A DNA stretch of 64,000 nucleotides from Oryzias latipes (GCF_002234675.1 NC_019862.2:31903134-31967133), one strand, 5' to 3'. Shown: positions 30,901 to 38,479, counted from the first letter of the stretch. The notes: a model not told the origin generated them from the sequence alone. A program made the numbers and translations.

Positions 30901-33900
30901 GCTACTGTAGACGAGAGTTTAAAATGACACAGAAGTAAACAGATTAAACAGAACAAGTAGAAAAATAAAGATTGACGCTAAGATAACAAACACTGATGGT
31001 TTTCAGGGCGAGATTGGCTCTCCTGGTTTCACGGGTCCACCAGGCCCTCCTGTAAGCTCCATCGCTACATTCAATCCATGTGTAACATTTGACAAAAGTA
31101 CAATTACGTCAGCAAAAGTGGGGGTGTGTGTGGGGGGGGGTGTTAATCAGTGTGTTTGCTCCTCAGGGCAAACTGGGCCCCCTGGGGGTAAAGGGGTTTT
31201 TGGGAATTAAAGGGCCTCCAGTAAGTGAAGGACTAGTTCAAAAATGCAATCAATGCTTAAGAGAAATGGTAACTAAATGTGATGCTGCCAGGGTCATCAG
31301 GGGCCATCGGGGGTCAGAGGAGCCACTGGACCACAGGTGAGGGGACAATGACCTGCTTTCTCTTGAGTCACTGATCGACTGTTTGACCTAAAACAAACAA
31401 CTGCATATCATATTTTTGAATCATTTGATGCATGATTATGTTGTGTGTGGGTTTTTGTCATTTTTTGTCTTTCTTTTTAAAATTGGAAAATGTATTTTTG
31501 TTTAGCACTTTGAGTTATGTCAGTCAGAAAAGTGCTCTACAATAATAATTTGATTTGATTTTCTTTTTCATTTGATTTGCTTTGATTGCTCAGGGGGAGC
31601 GTGGTCCCCGTGGAGCTTTGGGGTTTCCTGGTGTCCTCGGCCCTCAGGTAATAAACTCAGACGTGCTGAGGACTATCGGCTCAGTCTTTAACTCAACTCT
31701 GAATATTTGAATAATCGTTTGAGAAATTCCTGCACAGGGTGATCCTGGACAACAGGGATCAAAAGGTCCCAAAGGCGATCCTGTGAGTGTGCTGAAAAGC
31801 AAAGTGGAAATTAAAAGAAAATACAAGAGGAAAATGATATAGTATAAGTCAATCTGCATGTCTGTCAGGGGGAAATGGGCGATGAAGGTGAAATTGGAGA
31901 GCCTGGTCCTCCTGGTTTAAATGTAAGTTAAAACATTGAGAGCAGATCAAAACTGGTGGTCATCTCTGCTTAAATGAGTCTTTCTTTGTTCTTGTCTTTT
32001 GATGAGGGGGTCATTGGAAACCCTGGAAAGCCTGGACCCTCAGGTGATCCCGTAAGATTGCTTAAAACCATTGAATTACTCCTGAAATGGTTGCATCATT
32101 GATCATACCTGGACAAAATGACTACTCCTGATGGTAGATGGTGTTCAGCTCTGAATGTCTCTCCCAGGGAGCCACAGCCAGACGAGGGGAGAACGGCGAC
32201 CCAGGGTTTAAGGGGGACCAGGTGGGTTTGTTCCATCTGTGTGGTCTCTCTTTTCCAACGTTGAATAATTTATCCAGATTAATACATCTTTGAAAGTTGT
32301 TATTACCATAGGGACTGCCAGGTCCTCCAGGAACACAGGGACCTAAGGGGCGTCCAGGGCCAACCGGGTTGCAGGGACTGGCAGCGCCAAAGGGGCCACC
32401 AGGACTTCCAGGACCCACTGTGAGAGAAATGAACTTTAAATTTTAAATTATGGTTTCCACATCAAATTAGCAACATTTTTTTTTTAATCTGAGGCCATGT
32501 TTCTTGACTGGAGAAAGGTAGTTTTTCCCTCTCTGGGTGGGTCGAGTGCCCCTCCCCAGGTGGAGAAGTTTAAATATATCATTTTCATGAGTGAGGGAAG
32601 ACCGGAGGGAGGAGATCCACTGACGGATTGGAGCAGCGTCCGCCGTTAAGAGGTTGCTGTACTGGTCCGTTGTGGTGAAGACAAAGCTGAGCCACAAAGC
32701 GAAGCTCTCAATTTGCCGGTCGATCTATGTTGAACTTTGGTCATGAGCTCTGACAGAAGCTCTGCAAAATGTCAAGCGGTGCGCATCTTGTAAGTCTTGC
32801 TCCAGGCTTTTTCCTTCACACCACTGTTCCGATATATGACTGACCAGGGGCCTCATTTATAAAACTTTGCGTAGGATTTGCGTCAGAAGTGGCGTACGGA
32901 TGAAACATAGGACGTGCGTACGCACAGAAATATTCGGATTTATAAAACCGTGCGCACGCACATCCTACGCATCTTTCCCTTAATAAATCACAACCAATTC
33001 TAAATGCAGCGCAGCTTTTGCGGCTTCATGACACGCCCATAGTTGCCCATAAATAGTCCGTGAAACGCCCACAAATTAATATTCATTGATTGCGAAACCA
33101 TGGCAAACACAGAGAGGAAATGAAAAAAACGTAACTTCACTCAATGTGAAGTAGAAGTTATCGTTGGCGAGGTGGAAAAGAGGAGAAAAGTGTTGTTTGG
33201 AGGGCACAGTGTGGGCATTACTAATGCCAAAAAGGCACGTGAGCGGCAAACGGTGGCAGACGCCGTAAATGCTGTAGCCTCACAACCTTGGACCGTGGCC
33301 GAAATAAAAAAGAAATGGTCGGACATCAAAGTCGAGGCGAAAAAACGTCTGGCGCTTGGGGGGGGGGGCACCGGAGCTGACCCCTCTTGATGACAGACTG
33401 GTGGCAATAATTGGGTAATCCCTTTTAAGTGGAGTGGTGACTGAGGCGCAGGGGGACACCGACGTGCCAGAAGCACCAGGTGACACACCACCAAAAGCCC
33501 GCAGAGGTCCAACAGGATGTCTCGAGGAAGTGGGAACCGGCTCATAAGCCACTCGTCCTCGTTTGCCAGCAAGTCTTCTTGCTGTCTAAAGATGCGTTCA
33601 CTCCGAATTCTTCCATTTGCCACATCTTCTAAGAGAGCAAGATCAGCCATTGTGATTCATTACGCATTGTGATGGGGCATTTTATTTCCATCCCTTTTTT
33701 TTTTTTTTTTTTTTATAACTTGTCCTGTCCAACAGCTGGGCAGGCAGATGAGAGCTGAGGGCCTCTTGTGTTGGACATATTTTACTTTAACAAGAGGGGT
33801 TATGAATCTTCTGACAAACCAGAGGTATGTCTGAATAAACCCCTTTTGTAATTGAGGCCCAACTTTATTAATTTCAACCATATTTGAAAATTTCTGGTGT

Positions 33901-36900
33901 TGGACCGGACGGAAAAGGAAAGAAGGGAAGAAGAGAGGGATGTTAGAGAAAGGGGGGGTGATAGTGAGAGGGGGGGGGGTACCCTCGCGTATTTCCGAGG
34001 GTGGTGTGAGACAGATTTTACTGTTACAACAGTAGCTTTTGACACACGAGGTGTACATTTGAATAAACCCCTTTTGTACTTGAGGCTAAGCTTTATTTTT
34101 ATATTATATATGCGTGAGTTTCTTTTTCAAATCAAAATATTTTTTGGGATCTGTCTTAAGATTTGCAGATTTTAGGCACTGCAATTTTTCCATTTCATTG
34201 TGGCAGGGATTTGACGGCACCATGGGGGAGCAAGGAAAGCAGGGAGACAAAGGACCAAAGGTAATTTAGTGAAAATGGACACACACATCGCAAACTGCAA
34301 AATGACATAATATGTGTTTGTGCACACTTGATGATCTGTATGTGCTCTGATGCAGGGAGGTCAAGGACCAACTGGTGTCGGAGGAAATCCTGGCCCTCGA
34401 GGTGACAAGGTAGACCTTTTACTTTACAAACTTCAGTGATGCGAGTGATAGTCTTCATGAAAGTTCAAAAAAAAAATCAAACTGGAAATGGACTTTAGGA
34501 TAAAAAGTCTTTGTTGCGTTCAGGGTCGAGAAGGTAGAGAAGGATTTTCTGGACTGCCTGGTCCCATTGTGAGTATGCACATGAATATATGTGAGGTGTG
34601 TTTAATATTAGAACTGGATACTGTCTGACAGCAATTTGGTGATGTTTTCTGTTTGCAGGGAGAGAGCGGGAAATCAGGAGAGGCGGGGCTTGAAGGAGAA
34701 TATGGTACTAAGGTTTCTGTCTGGCTGCATTGCTTTTTCTATGATGTGTTTCAATACATTTAAGACATAAAACCAAGGATACACAGACACAGATTTAGCT
34801 GTGTCTTTGAACATAGTAAGATTTCAAATCATTTTAATGGCTGTTGAGTATACATGCTTAACAGTTTGCTTCATTAAGTTCATTGTGTCTGTGTGGTGTT
34901 GGGTCAGGGTTTGGCCGGCCACCCAGGAGTAACAGGATTCAAATATAAAAAAAACCTTCCTCAGCCCATATAGTTTTTTTTATTCTTTCAGTGCAGTCAT
35001 GCTCCTGCAATTTGTGCTTTAGGGTGAGATGGGCTCACCTGGACCGAAAGGATACAGAGGACCTCCTGTAAGATGATTGGGACCATTTCTCTGCTCCAAA
35101 CAGTAAAACTAAATTACAATGATTTTCAATATTAAAAAACAAAGGTTTTTGCTTCTTTTTTTAATTTGCTTTTGGAAGTGTGGATGATGGTAATGTGTGT
35201 CTGCAGTTTTCAACAGCAGCAGTGTTTGTTTGCAGTGGAGGGCCTCGTTGTCAAAAACCACACATTTCTAACAGAGCTTTGAAGACGCCACAACTGTGAC
35301 CCAATCAGCCAAAAATTAGAAAACCATTTCCGAAATCCCTCAAGACACAAAAAACGGCCTTTTTTTGAGGACGCAAACTCATTTTTGGATTCTGACAGGA
35401 TCCATACAAGCCTAAAAAGCCTGTTCAAATATTTAAAGGCTTTTTGTTTATATTGAGGTAAAGCAGCTACCGGTAACTGTTTCTACAACCTTTCAAACAT
35501 GGAGGCAAAGATCTTTAAAGAGAAGACAAAGCTTTGGCTGTATGCACGAAAACACAATAAAAAAACAATAAAAAAGGAAACTACCTTGAATCTTTCATGT
35601 CCATAAGATAAAAAGATGTTTCAGTGTTTTTCCTTCAAAATGATGCTCAGTGAAGTGGAATCCTGGCTTTATTAGCACGCTGTGAAATAGTAACCCACAG
35701 CATGAAAGGGTTAAACCGATGCAGCAAAAATGGAGAATTAAAATCTAAAACCTCCCATCTTAAAGCATTATTTGTGTACGTTATGTTTAGTTTTAGCCCA
35801 TCTAATGCCTCTTTTTCTACAGGGTGTACAGGGTGGCATTGGACCGTGGGGTGAGATTGGGCCAACTGGTCCTCCAGGAGACGGAGGGCCAAGAGGTCCA
35901 GCCGGTCCTCCGGGCTATCTCGTGAGTAAATATGAATTATCATTGAATCTCTGCATTTATCATCAGTAGCTCCATAAAAGCTGCATAGAGGGCTTAGGAG
36001 CATCATTGTTTCCCAGGAAGATGATCTTGGTTTAGCCCAAACCCCCATATTCAGTTTCTGAAGTTTTCAATGCTGCAGTTCCCTCTTTTTACCACTAGAG
36101 GCAGGCTTCGGCTGGAAGAGTTTCTGTTAACAGTCCACCAAAAATAAACTTTATGTTCCTATGGGTGACGTCAGAGATGATCAGTCTTTTAATTGAATCT
36201 AGAATTAAGAAAGCTTGTTGGTAAACTGACGACAACAAAAACCCTGTTACCCATGGAAACCCATGGAACCATAAGGAATATGAGTCTTCGCAGGGAAGTC
36301 CATCCTCACTGAGCGAGGAACATTCTGAAGGACAGCAGTCACCCTGGTTTCACCTTTTCTATCCGCCGCTTTCTGTCAGACGTTACAGACCTATACCAAC
36401 AGACCTAGGAACAGTTTTTTCCTAAAAGCTTTCTGTTTACTAAATGTCAATTATGCACTTGAATCTTTTGAATTGAATTGAATTTTCTGCCCACTTTAAA
36501 GAAATGTCCCACAATCCCCCAAGAAATGTGACCACTTCACCTTCATCAACCCGTCTGCTCTTAAGGAGATCCAGTCCATTCATTCGATGCCAGATGGTTA
36601 CCCTTAATAGATTCATCACGACGGTCACCTGTGTGGAAAACCTCAGCTGTTTACCTGCTGCCACGACGAATTCCGGAGACGCTCTGCCGCTGCTCTGCCT
36701 CCAGCCACATCACGAGCCACGCTCTCGCCAAGGATCATCTTACAGCCAAGACAATATTGACATTAAAACTCAATTACCAACCTAGCCACTCTTGTGATCA
36801 TTCTGGGTTTCAGCGTCTGGGTCTGTCCCGCCTACCGATAATGACAAAAACAGATTCTTTTCTTAATCTTCCATCGATCTGTGGTCCCTCAATGACGAAA

Positions 36901-37532
36901 GCAACCACAAAAACCAGATAAATCAGCTGTTGACCCGGAGCAAACCACTCCATGCCGTCATGATTTGGATAAACTTTACTCTACAGAGCAGTAATGCATA
37001 AAAATGCTGGTTCTTCCCTCTTGGCTTTTGTCAGTCGCTTGTTTTCTACAGACATGAAAAATGTTGCTTTTAAAGAGGAAACGTTTTAATAATAATTAAA
37101 GGAGTGTTGCTAATTTCCTGGCTGACAAGAGTCCCCTTGTGATGGGCGCTGACAGACTGAGAGGCAAACAGAAAGTGTCTTTCATTCCGGTTCGCCACAG
37201 TCTCGGTTAGTCATCAGATCAGCTCTAGTCTCAGCTCGGGTCACCAGGTCTGGTGGTGGGGTGATGATCCAGACTGTCTGTCTGCAGCATTTGGCTCTTT
37301 TTTAGAGGAAGAGCAGGAACAAACCATGTCGGGTTCATTTCTCTCGCCTTCGTTAGAGAAGATGCTCCATAAGGATCAAAAGATCAAATGAAAACAATTG
37401 CCTCAGATGGAAATGCTTCTTCTGAGCAGCAGATCTTCAAGATAAATTGTAAATATCCGTTTCACTTTGTTTCCACAGGGTGAAGATGGAATGAAAGGAC
37501 TGACTGGAGCTGTTGGTGTTGAAGGCGATAAG
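15919..37532 (+). CDS. Fibrillar-type collagen gene, 5' half (27 intact exons seen, one damaged)
   Basis: Exons: 15919-15975, 16703-17878, 21972-22025, 22229-22348, 23492-23530, 23676-23729, 23838-23891, 24910-25017, 27786-27839, 28012-28056, 30460-30513, 30597-30641, 30809-30862, 31007-31051, 31167-31220, 31292-31336, 31594-31647, 31738-31782, 31869-31922, 32007-32051, 32168-32221, 32312-32419, 34207-34260, 34356-34409, 34524-34568, 34659-34712, [34908 damaged], 35023-35067, 35823-35921, 37479-37532. All junctions are phase 0, and helix exons are 45, 54, 99 or 108 nt starting with Gly, apart from minor-helix exon 22229-22348 (120 nt), which runs on into the linker. This is the hallmark of fibrillar collagens. 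Order: signal peptide, long Ser/Thr/Pro/Glu region, 42-residue minor helix, linker, main helix. About 477 of roughly 1000 expected main-helix residues are present; the rest and the C-propeptide are not in the window. No thrombospondin-like or VWC N-terminal domain is seen. The type (V/XI or XXIV/XXVII-like) cannot be decided by eye. Seven lost glycines and one lost donor suggest decay or relaxed constraint. Confidence 0.8.
16703..17878 (+). CDS. Collagen exon 2: Ser/Thr/Pro/Glu-rich N-terminal region
   Basis: 1176 nt (392 codons), phase 0 at both ends. The acceptor follows AACAATCTCAG and the donor is AGG|GTAAGA. It starts QVCLPAQ and ends GVRGQR. Composition is mucin-like and acidic (many Ser, Thr, Pro, Glu, Gln), with only two Cys, so it cannot be a disulphide-bonded thrombospondin-N or VWC domain. 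It resembles in position and character the variable region of fibrillar collagen N-propeptides. The acceptor is a NAGNAG (CAGCAG at 16700-16705), so the first Gln may be alternatively included. The frame is intact. Confidence 0.7.
17952..18850. mobile_element. Non-autonomous hAT-like element in collagen intron 2
   Basis: The ends carry inverted motifs: TTCAACC with GCCACGGCACAC on the left, and GTGTGCCGCGGCACAC with GGTTGAA on the right. No transposase frame is present. A C-run of 23 lies at 18067-18089. A fragment of the same element in the opposite orientation is at 43767-43925. Confidence 0.6.
19045..20135 (+). mobile_element. Divergent L1 copy: RT scrap fused to a 3'UTR
   Basis: Bases 19060-19172 translate to a piece of RT block B and its neighbourhood ([19 protein letters not shown], then HHKISLF), homologous to about 610-700. 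At 19173 the sequence jumps into a G-rich, then AT-rich 3'UTR of a different L1 subfamily, ending CAGCTGTTGGACAGGACAAG before a short A-run. Most of ORF2 is deleted. A minus-strand SINE sits inside. Confidence 0.65.
19560..19815 (-). mobile_element. tRNA-derived SINE, antisense
   Basis: Read on the minus strand it starts GGGGGCGGCATTGGTCGGCC, with the B-box GGTTCGATTCCCGC, then TCCCCAGTCAACTGCC and ATGAATGTCCCAGTGATGG. The last segment also occurs in the SINE at about 63500, so both belong to one family. It interrupts the L1 3'UTR. Confidence 0.65.
20136..21971 (+). other. Remainder of collagen intron 2
   Basis: No exon-like Gly-X-Y segment or nameable element was found. A short GCGCCCTCTGGTGGTC scrap lies at about 20430 and an A/T-rich low-complexity tract around 20930-21010. 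Confidence 0.3.
21972..22025 (+). CDS. Collagen exon 3: minor helix, first part
   Basis: 54 nt, phase 0, encoding [18 protein letters not shown]. The acceptor follows GTTTTTTTCAG; the donor is GTAGGA. It is the first triple-helical exon after the non-collagenous N-terminal exon. Confidence 0.8.
22229..22348 (+). CDS. Collagen exon 4: end of minor helix and start of linker
   Basis: 120 nt, phase 0. Eight Gly triplets ([16 protein letters not shown], then AVGPPGMP) run into the non-helical [16 protein letters not shown]. The acceptor is CCTCTAAG, the donor GTCAGT. The minor helix totals 42 residues, similar in length to the N-propeptide helix of type I-III collagens and shorter than that of V/XI. 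Confidence 0.75.
22600..23400. repeat. Degenerate GTACC/AGTAC array in a collagen intron
   Basis: Motifs of the form CCCAGTAGGTACC, AGTACCATGTAAATACC and AAGTACCCAGTAG recur every 10-40 bases over several hundred bases, in both orientations of the core GTAC. No unit length is fixed. This looks like an old, degraded simple satellite and has no coding content. Confidence 0.5.
23492..23530 (+). CDS. Collagen exon 5: non-collagenous linker
   Basis: 39 nt, phase 0, encoding [13 protein letters not shown]. The acceptor follows CTCTTTTCAACAG and the donor is GTACGT. It joins the EEEWKAFK end of exon 4 to KRTGPPGP of exon 6. A basic, aromatic linker between minor and main helix occupies the place of the N-proteinase/telopeptide region of other fibrillar collagens. 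Confidence 0.65.
23676..23729 (+). CDS. Collagen exon 6: start of main helix
   Basis: 54 nt, phase 0: [18 protein letters not shown]. The first three residues finish the linker, and the main helix opens at GPP. The donor is GTACGT. Confidence 0.8.
23838..23891 (+). CDS. Collagen exon 7
   Basis: 54 nt, phase 0: [18 protein letters not shown]. The acceptor follows TGTTTAG, the donor is GTAGGT. It is unusually basic for a helix exon. Confidence 0.8.
24910..25017 (+). CDS. Collagen exon 8, with a Gly to Glu interruption
   Basis: 108 nt, phase 0, from [10 protein letters not shown] to GLPGDQ. One triplet reads E-D-P where Gly-D-P is expected (in [12 protein letters not shown]), from GAG at a Gly position. 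All other Gly positions are kept. Intron 8 hosts the Tc1-like element. Confidence 0.75.
25155..26786 (+). mobile_element. Tc1-like transposon with long inverted repeats
   Basis: 1632 bp, bounded by CACTGACC on the left and GGTCAGTG on the right. The inverted repeats extend about 278 bp (25155-25433 and 26507-26786). TA follows the right end; CA stands in its place on the left, presumably TA mutated. It lies in intron 8 of the collagen gene in sense orientation and contains a broken transposase gene. Confidence 0.85.
25451..26604 (+). pseudogene. Tc1-like DDE transposase, inactivated
   Basis: Cut-and-paste transposase of the IS630/Tc1/mariner group. ATG at 25451 opens [16 protein letters not shown], then the helix-turn-helix segment [22 protein letters not shown] at 25580-25582 and a one-base shift just after it break the frame; translation resumes in another frame from about 25585 to 26604. 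Catalytic region: FTDES (first Asp) is present, the second motif reads LQHGNARPH where an Asp is normal in place of that Gly, and SPIEHVWD supplies the Glu. The element thus has three lesions and can only move if supplied with transposase in trans. Confidence 0.8.
26787..27785 (+). other. Collagen intron remainder
   Basis: A/T-rich with no recognisable element, exon or long repeat. A polypyrimidine-like GTTTTTTCCTTGCAG precedes the next exon. Confidence 0.3.
27786..27839 (+). CDS. Collagen exon 9
   Basis: 54 nt, phase 0: [18 protein letters not shown], donor GTAAGA. An earlier GTGAGT at 27832 would give a 46-nt exon and break the phase, so the 54-nt form is preferred. Confidence 0.75.
28012..28056 (+). 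CDS. Collagen exon 10, glycines degraded
   Basis: 45 nt between a good acceptor (TTAATTATTAG) and donor (GTAAGG), phase 0, reading [15 protein letters not shown]. Only the first of five expected Gly remains; positions 4, 7, 10 and 13 are Met, Arg, Leu and Asp. The X-Y pairs EK, SR, DP, EA and FK are typical of collagen, which argues that this is a decayed helix exon and not chance. Skipping it would keep frame. Confidence 0.6.
28057..29040 (+). other. Collagen intron part with a LINE-tail scrap
   Basis: At about 28640-28690 the sequence GAATTTATTTATCCCACGAT, with GGGGAAATTC, resembles the 3' tail of a fish LINE. The rest is unassigned; 28700-28960 is GC-richer and of unknown origin. Confidence 0.3.
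29041..30205 (-). mobile_element. Antisense L1 3'UTR of a divergent subfamily
   Basis: On the minus strand it ends CTCAGCTGTTGGACAGAACAAG before an A-rich tail at 29060-29030. Going inward come an AT-rich module, then a GC-rich block at about 29540-30200 that is G-rich on the minus strand. Long overlapping open frames here are composition artefacts. The family is related to, but clearly diverged from, the copies at 2350 and 50258. Confidence 0.6.
30460..30513 (+). CDS. Collagen exon 11
   Basis: 54 nt, phase 0: [18 protein letters not shown]. The acceptor follows GTTCTTTTAG, donor GTCAGA. Confidence 0.8.
30597..30641 (+). CDS. Collagen exon 12
   Basis: 45 nt, phase 0: [15 protein letters not shown]. 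The acceptor follows GTGTGTGAAG (pyrimidine-poor), donor GTAAAT. Confidence 0.75.
30809..30862 (+). CDS. Collagen exon 13
   Basis: 54 nt, phase 0: [18 protein letters not shown]. The acceptor follows TTATTTTTTAG, donor GTTTGT. Confidence 0.8.
31007..31051 (+). CDS. Collagen exon 14
   Basis: 45 nt, phase 0: [15 protein letters not shown]. The acceptor follows GGTTTTCAG, donor GTAAGC. Confidence 0.8.
31167..31220 (+). CDS. Collagen exon 15
   Basis: 54 nt, phase 0: [18 protein letters not shown]. The acceptor follows GCTCCTCAG, donor GTAAGT. It is unusually Leu/Val/Phe-rich for X-Y positions. Confidence 0.8.
31292..31336 (+). CDS. Collagen exon 16
   Basis: 45 nt, phase 0: [15 protein letters not shown]. 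The acceptor follows GATGCTGCCAG, donor GTGAGG. The preceding intron is only 71 bp. Confidence 0.8.
31594..31647 (+). CDS. Collagen exon 17
   Basis: 54 nt, phase 0: [18 protein letters not shown]. The acceptor follows GATTGCTCAG, donor GTAATA. Confidence 0.8.
31738..31782 (+). CDS. Collagen exon 18
   Basis: 45 nt, phase 0: [15 protein letters not shown]. The acceptor follows TTCCTGCACAG, donor GTGAGT. Confidence 0.8.
31869..31922 (+). CDS. Collagen exon 19
   Basis: 54 nt, phase 0: [18 protein letters not shown]. The acceptor follows ATGTCTGTCAG, donor GTAAGT. It is strongly acidic. Confidence 0.8.
32007..32051 (+). CDS. Collagen exon 20
   Basis: 45 nt, phase 0: [15 protein letters not shown]. 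The acceptor follows CTTTTGATGAG, donor GTAAGA. Confidence 0.8.
32168..32221 (+). CDS. Collagen exon 21, with a Gly to Ala change
   Basis: 54 nt, phase 0: [18 protein letters not shown]. The second triplet reads A-R-R (GCC) where Gly is required; one base change from GGC explains it. Donor GTGGGT. Confidence 0.8.
32312..32419 (+). CDS. Collagen exon 22, with a Gly to Ala change
   Basis: 108 nt, phase 0, from [10 protein letters not shown] to GLPGPT. The triplet within [10 protein letters not shown] reads A-P-K (GCG) where Gly is expected. The acceptor follows TTATTACCATAG, donor GTGAGA. Confidence 0.8.
32490..32745 (+). mobile_element. RTE-type LINE fragment
   Basis: Fragment of the region just past the RT domain of an RTE-like LINE. 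Broken frames read QVEKFKY, then MSEGRPE, followed in other frames by pieces like [15 protein letters not shown] and IYRSIYV-like residues. Frameshifted and short; the family call is from recall of similar fish sequences. Confidence 0.45.
33100..33390 (+). pseudogene. Harbinger-associated Myb/SANT-like DNA-binding protein, broken
   Basis: ATG at 33100, a premature TGA at 33121-33123, then in the same frame a Myb/SANT-like domain: [18 protein letters not shown] ... [20 protein letters not shown]. Such proteins partner the transposase of PIF/Harbinger elements in transposition and nuclear import. The C-terminal half is absent (the frame ends at 33390 near a run of G). Confidence 0.6.
33500..33650 (-). 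pseudogene. Harbinger transposase N-terminal fragment
   Basis: Minus-strand ATG at 33650 opens [20 protein letters not shown], then [19 protein letters not shown], characteristic of the N-terminus of HARBI1-like transposases. The catalytic DDE part is missing, and after about 33500 the frame is unrelated. Confidence 0.55.
33698..34130 (-). mobile_element. Antisense L1 terminal module
   Basis: A T-run at about 33697-33714 is followed by ACTTGTCCTGTCCAACAGC, the reverse complement of the L1 tail. The CT-rich module is on the minus strand to about 33980. A second, divergent tail piece (AATAAACCCCTTTTGTACTT) follows to about 34100. It lies just upstream of collagen exon 23. Confidence 0.65.
34207..34260 (+). 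CDS. Collagen exon 23
   Basis: 54 nt, phase 0: [18 protein letters not shown]. The acceptor follows CATTGTGGCAG, donor GTAATT. Confidence 0.8.
34356..34409 (+). CDS. Collagen exon 24
   Basis: 54 nt, phase 0: [18 protein letters not shown]. The acceptor follows CTCTGATGCAG, donor GTAGAC. Confidence 0.8.
34524..34568 (+). CDS. Collagen exon 25
   Basis: 45 nt, phase 0: [15 protein letters not shown]. The acceptor follows TTGCGTTCAG, donor GTGAGT. Confidence 0.8.
34659..34712 (+). CDS. Collagen exon 26
   Basis: 54 nt, phase 0: [18 protein letters not shown]. The acceptor follows CTGTTTGCAG, donor GTTTCT. Confidence 0.8.
34908..34973 (+). pseudogene. Damaged collagen exon without a usable donor
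   Basis: The acceptor GGGTCAG is followed by [12 protein letters not shown] (36 nt, 34908-34943). Then a TATAAAAAAAACC tract replaces the expected end, with no GT at the 45- or 54-nt position and an in-frame TAG at 34971-34973. An internal GTAACA after 21 nt (34929) could serve as a cryptic, in-phase donor. Skipping the exon also keeps frame. Confidence 0.6.
35023..35067 (+). CDS. Collagen exon after the damaged one
   Basis: 45 nt, phase 0: [15 protein letters not shown]. The acceptor follows TTTGTGCTTTAG, donor GTAAGA. Confidence 0.8.
35068..35822 (+). other. Collagen intron, nothing recognised
   Basis: No exon-like helix segment or nameable transposon. Confidence 0.3.
35823..35921 (+). 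CDS. Collagen 99-nt exon
   Basis: 99 nt, phase 0, from [10 protein letters not shown] to GPAGPPGYL, all Gly positions kept. 99 is one of the standard fibrillar-collagen exon sizes. The acceptor follows TTTTTCTACAG, donor GTGAGT. Confidence 0.8.
35922..37478 (+). other. Collagen intron with an unassigned LINE-like tail
   Basis: Bases 36290-36480 (CCTATACCAACAGACC, then GAATTGAATTGAATT at about 36470) resemble a LINE 3' end with its microsatellite tail. The remaining sequence is unassigned; open frames at 36500-36920 show no protein-like character. Confidence 0.3.
37479..37532 (+). CDS. Last collagen exon seen in the window
   Basis: 54 nt, phase 0: [18 protein letters not shown]. The acceptor follows GTTTCCACAG, donor GTAGCT. 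No further helix exon was found up to 64000. Confidence 0.8.
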
Positions 37533-37594
37533 GTAGCTCCAGTTACCTTCAGCAGCAGGAACCAGATGAGCATCAGTTGTCAAATCACCGCGAT

Positions 37595-37695
37595 TTTATG
37601 TTTTACTTTTTCAATTACTGATACGAAGCCCATTGAGACGACTGTTGTTGTGAATTTGGGCTATACAAATAAAATTAAATTGAATTGAATTGACA
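37595..37695 (+). repeat. LINE 3' tail with GAATT microsatellite
   Basis: GAAGCCCATTGAGACGACTG followed by AATTTGGGCTATACAAATAA and (TGAAT)n is a 3'-end signature common in teleost genomes. I recall it from several fish loci but cannot assign the family. Confidence 0.4.
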
Positions 37696-38262
37696 TGGTC
37701 ACATGAGTCACTGCCATCCTGGTGGGCCCTGGCACTGTCTTTATTATGTTTTCTGCAGACAGGTTTGTCTGTCGCATATTTGGGGATGAAGACCAATGTA
37801 CTTCACCATTCTTTAATATGAATGTCTTGCTTGGAGGAACAGGAATAGCAAATTTTCTCATCTGGTTCAAAATGAGAATCATTAGAATCAAAATTTAGCT
37901 CAAGATAGTCTTCTGATCATGATCATTGATTACTTCCAGAGCCTCCTGGACTGTCATCGTTCTGCTTCTGCTGCTCATTTTCTAAAGGTCTGCCTGACAG
38001 AGTGTAATGTTGGAAGGACTCCCATGCAGAGAATCTTTTATATGTTTTGCCCTTCCCTTGTTGAGTGTCCACTGAATGTGGGTTGAGTTTTCCTGCGAGA
38101 ACATAAATGGTTCCTGTCAAAAGTCATAACACCTATGCACATGTGTGTGTGTGTTTGTGTGTGTGTGTGTCTACGTGTGTGATTGGGGTGAAATATGTCT
38201 CACAGCTGCAGGAAAACAATACAACTTATAATAAGACATCCTTGTATCTCCAGTTTGACTGC

Positions 38263-38474
38263 CGGGTCAAATTGACCTGAACAGTATCTATGTGATATAA
38301 ACATGCAGGGGGGGGGGGGGGGGGGGTTGCAAATATGTGAGATGAACCAAATTCATAATTTATGTTGATTACACTAATTAAGGCAAGCAGAAGAAGTTTC
38401 ATGCTGAAAAAATACTTTTAACTATTTTTCCTTGATCGGGTCAATTTGACCCGCAACATAACAGGAGGGTTAAC
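38263..38474. mobile_element. piggyBac-like MITE
   Basis: Inverted motifs GGGTCAAATTGACC (about 38263) and GGTCAATTTGACCC (about 38438) flank non-coding DNA with a G-run at about 38310-38327. The right end ACAGGAGGGTTAA carries a TTAA, as used by piggyBac-type elements. A TG microsatellite lies just upstream (38141-38180). Confidence 0.5.
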
Positions 38475-38479
38475 TCTGT

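Larger units (their letters stand above)
32848..33697. mobile_element. PIF/Harbinger element, internally deleted
   Basis: The left terminus is GGGGCCTCATTTATAAAAC, followed by inverted-repeat-like subterminal sequence with ACGCAC motifs. It contains the Myb/SANT-like gene (plus) and the start of the transposase gene (minus) facing each other, with most of the transposase missing. An L1 poly(T) abuts the right side at about 33698, so the right terminus may have been lost or interrupted. Confidence 0.6.

Noticed and set aside
36504-36921. Possible gene in the last collagen introns
   Set aside because: Frames of 93-96 codons overlap in different phases with no domain, splice support or codon bias.
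22229-37532. CRISPR-like or bacterial tandem repeats from the regular 45/54-nt units
   Set aside because: The units are separate exons with splice sites in a vertebrate-type gene, not direct repeats with spacers.
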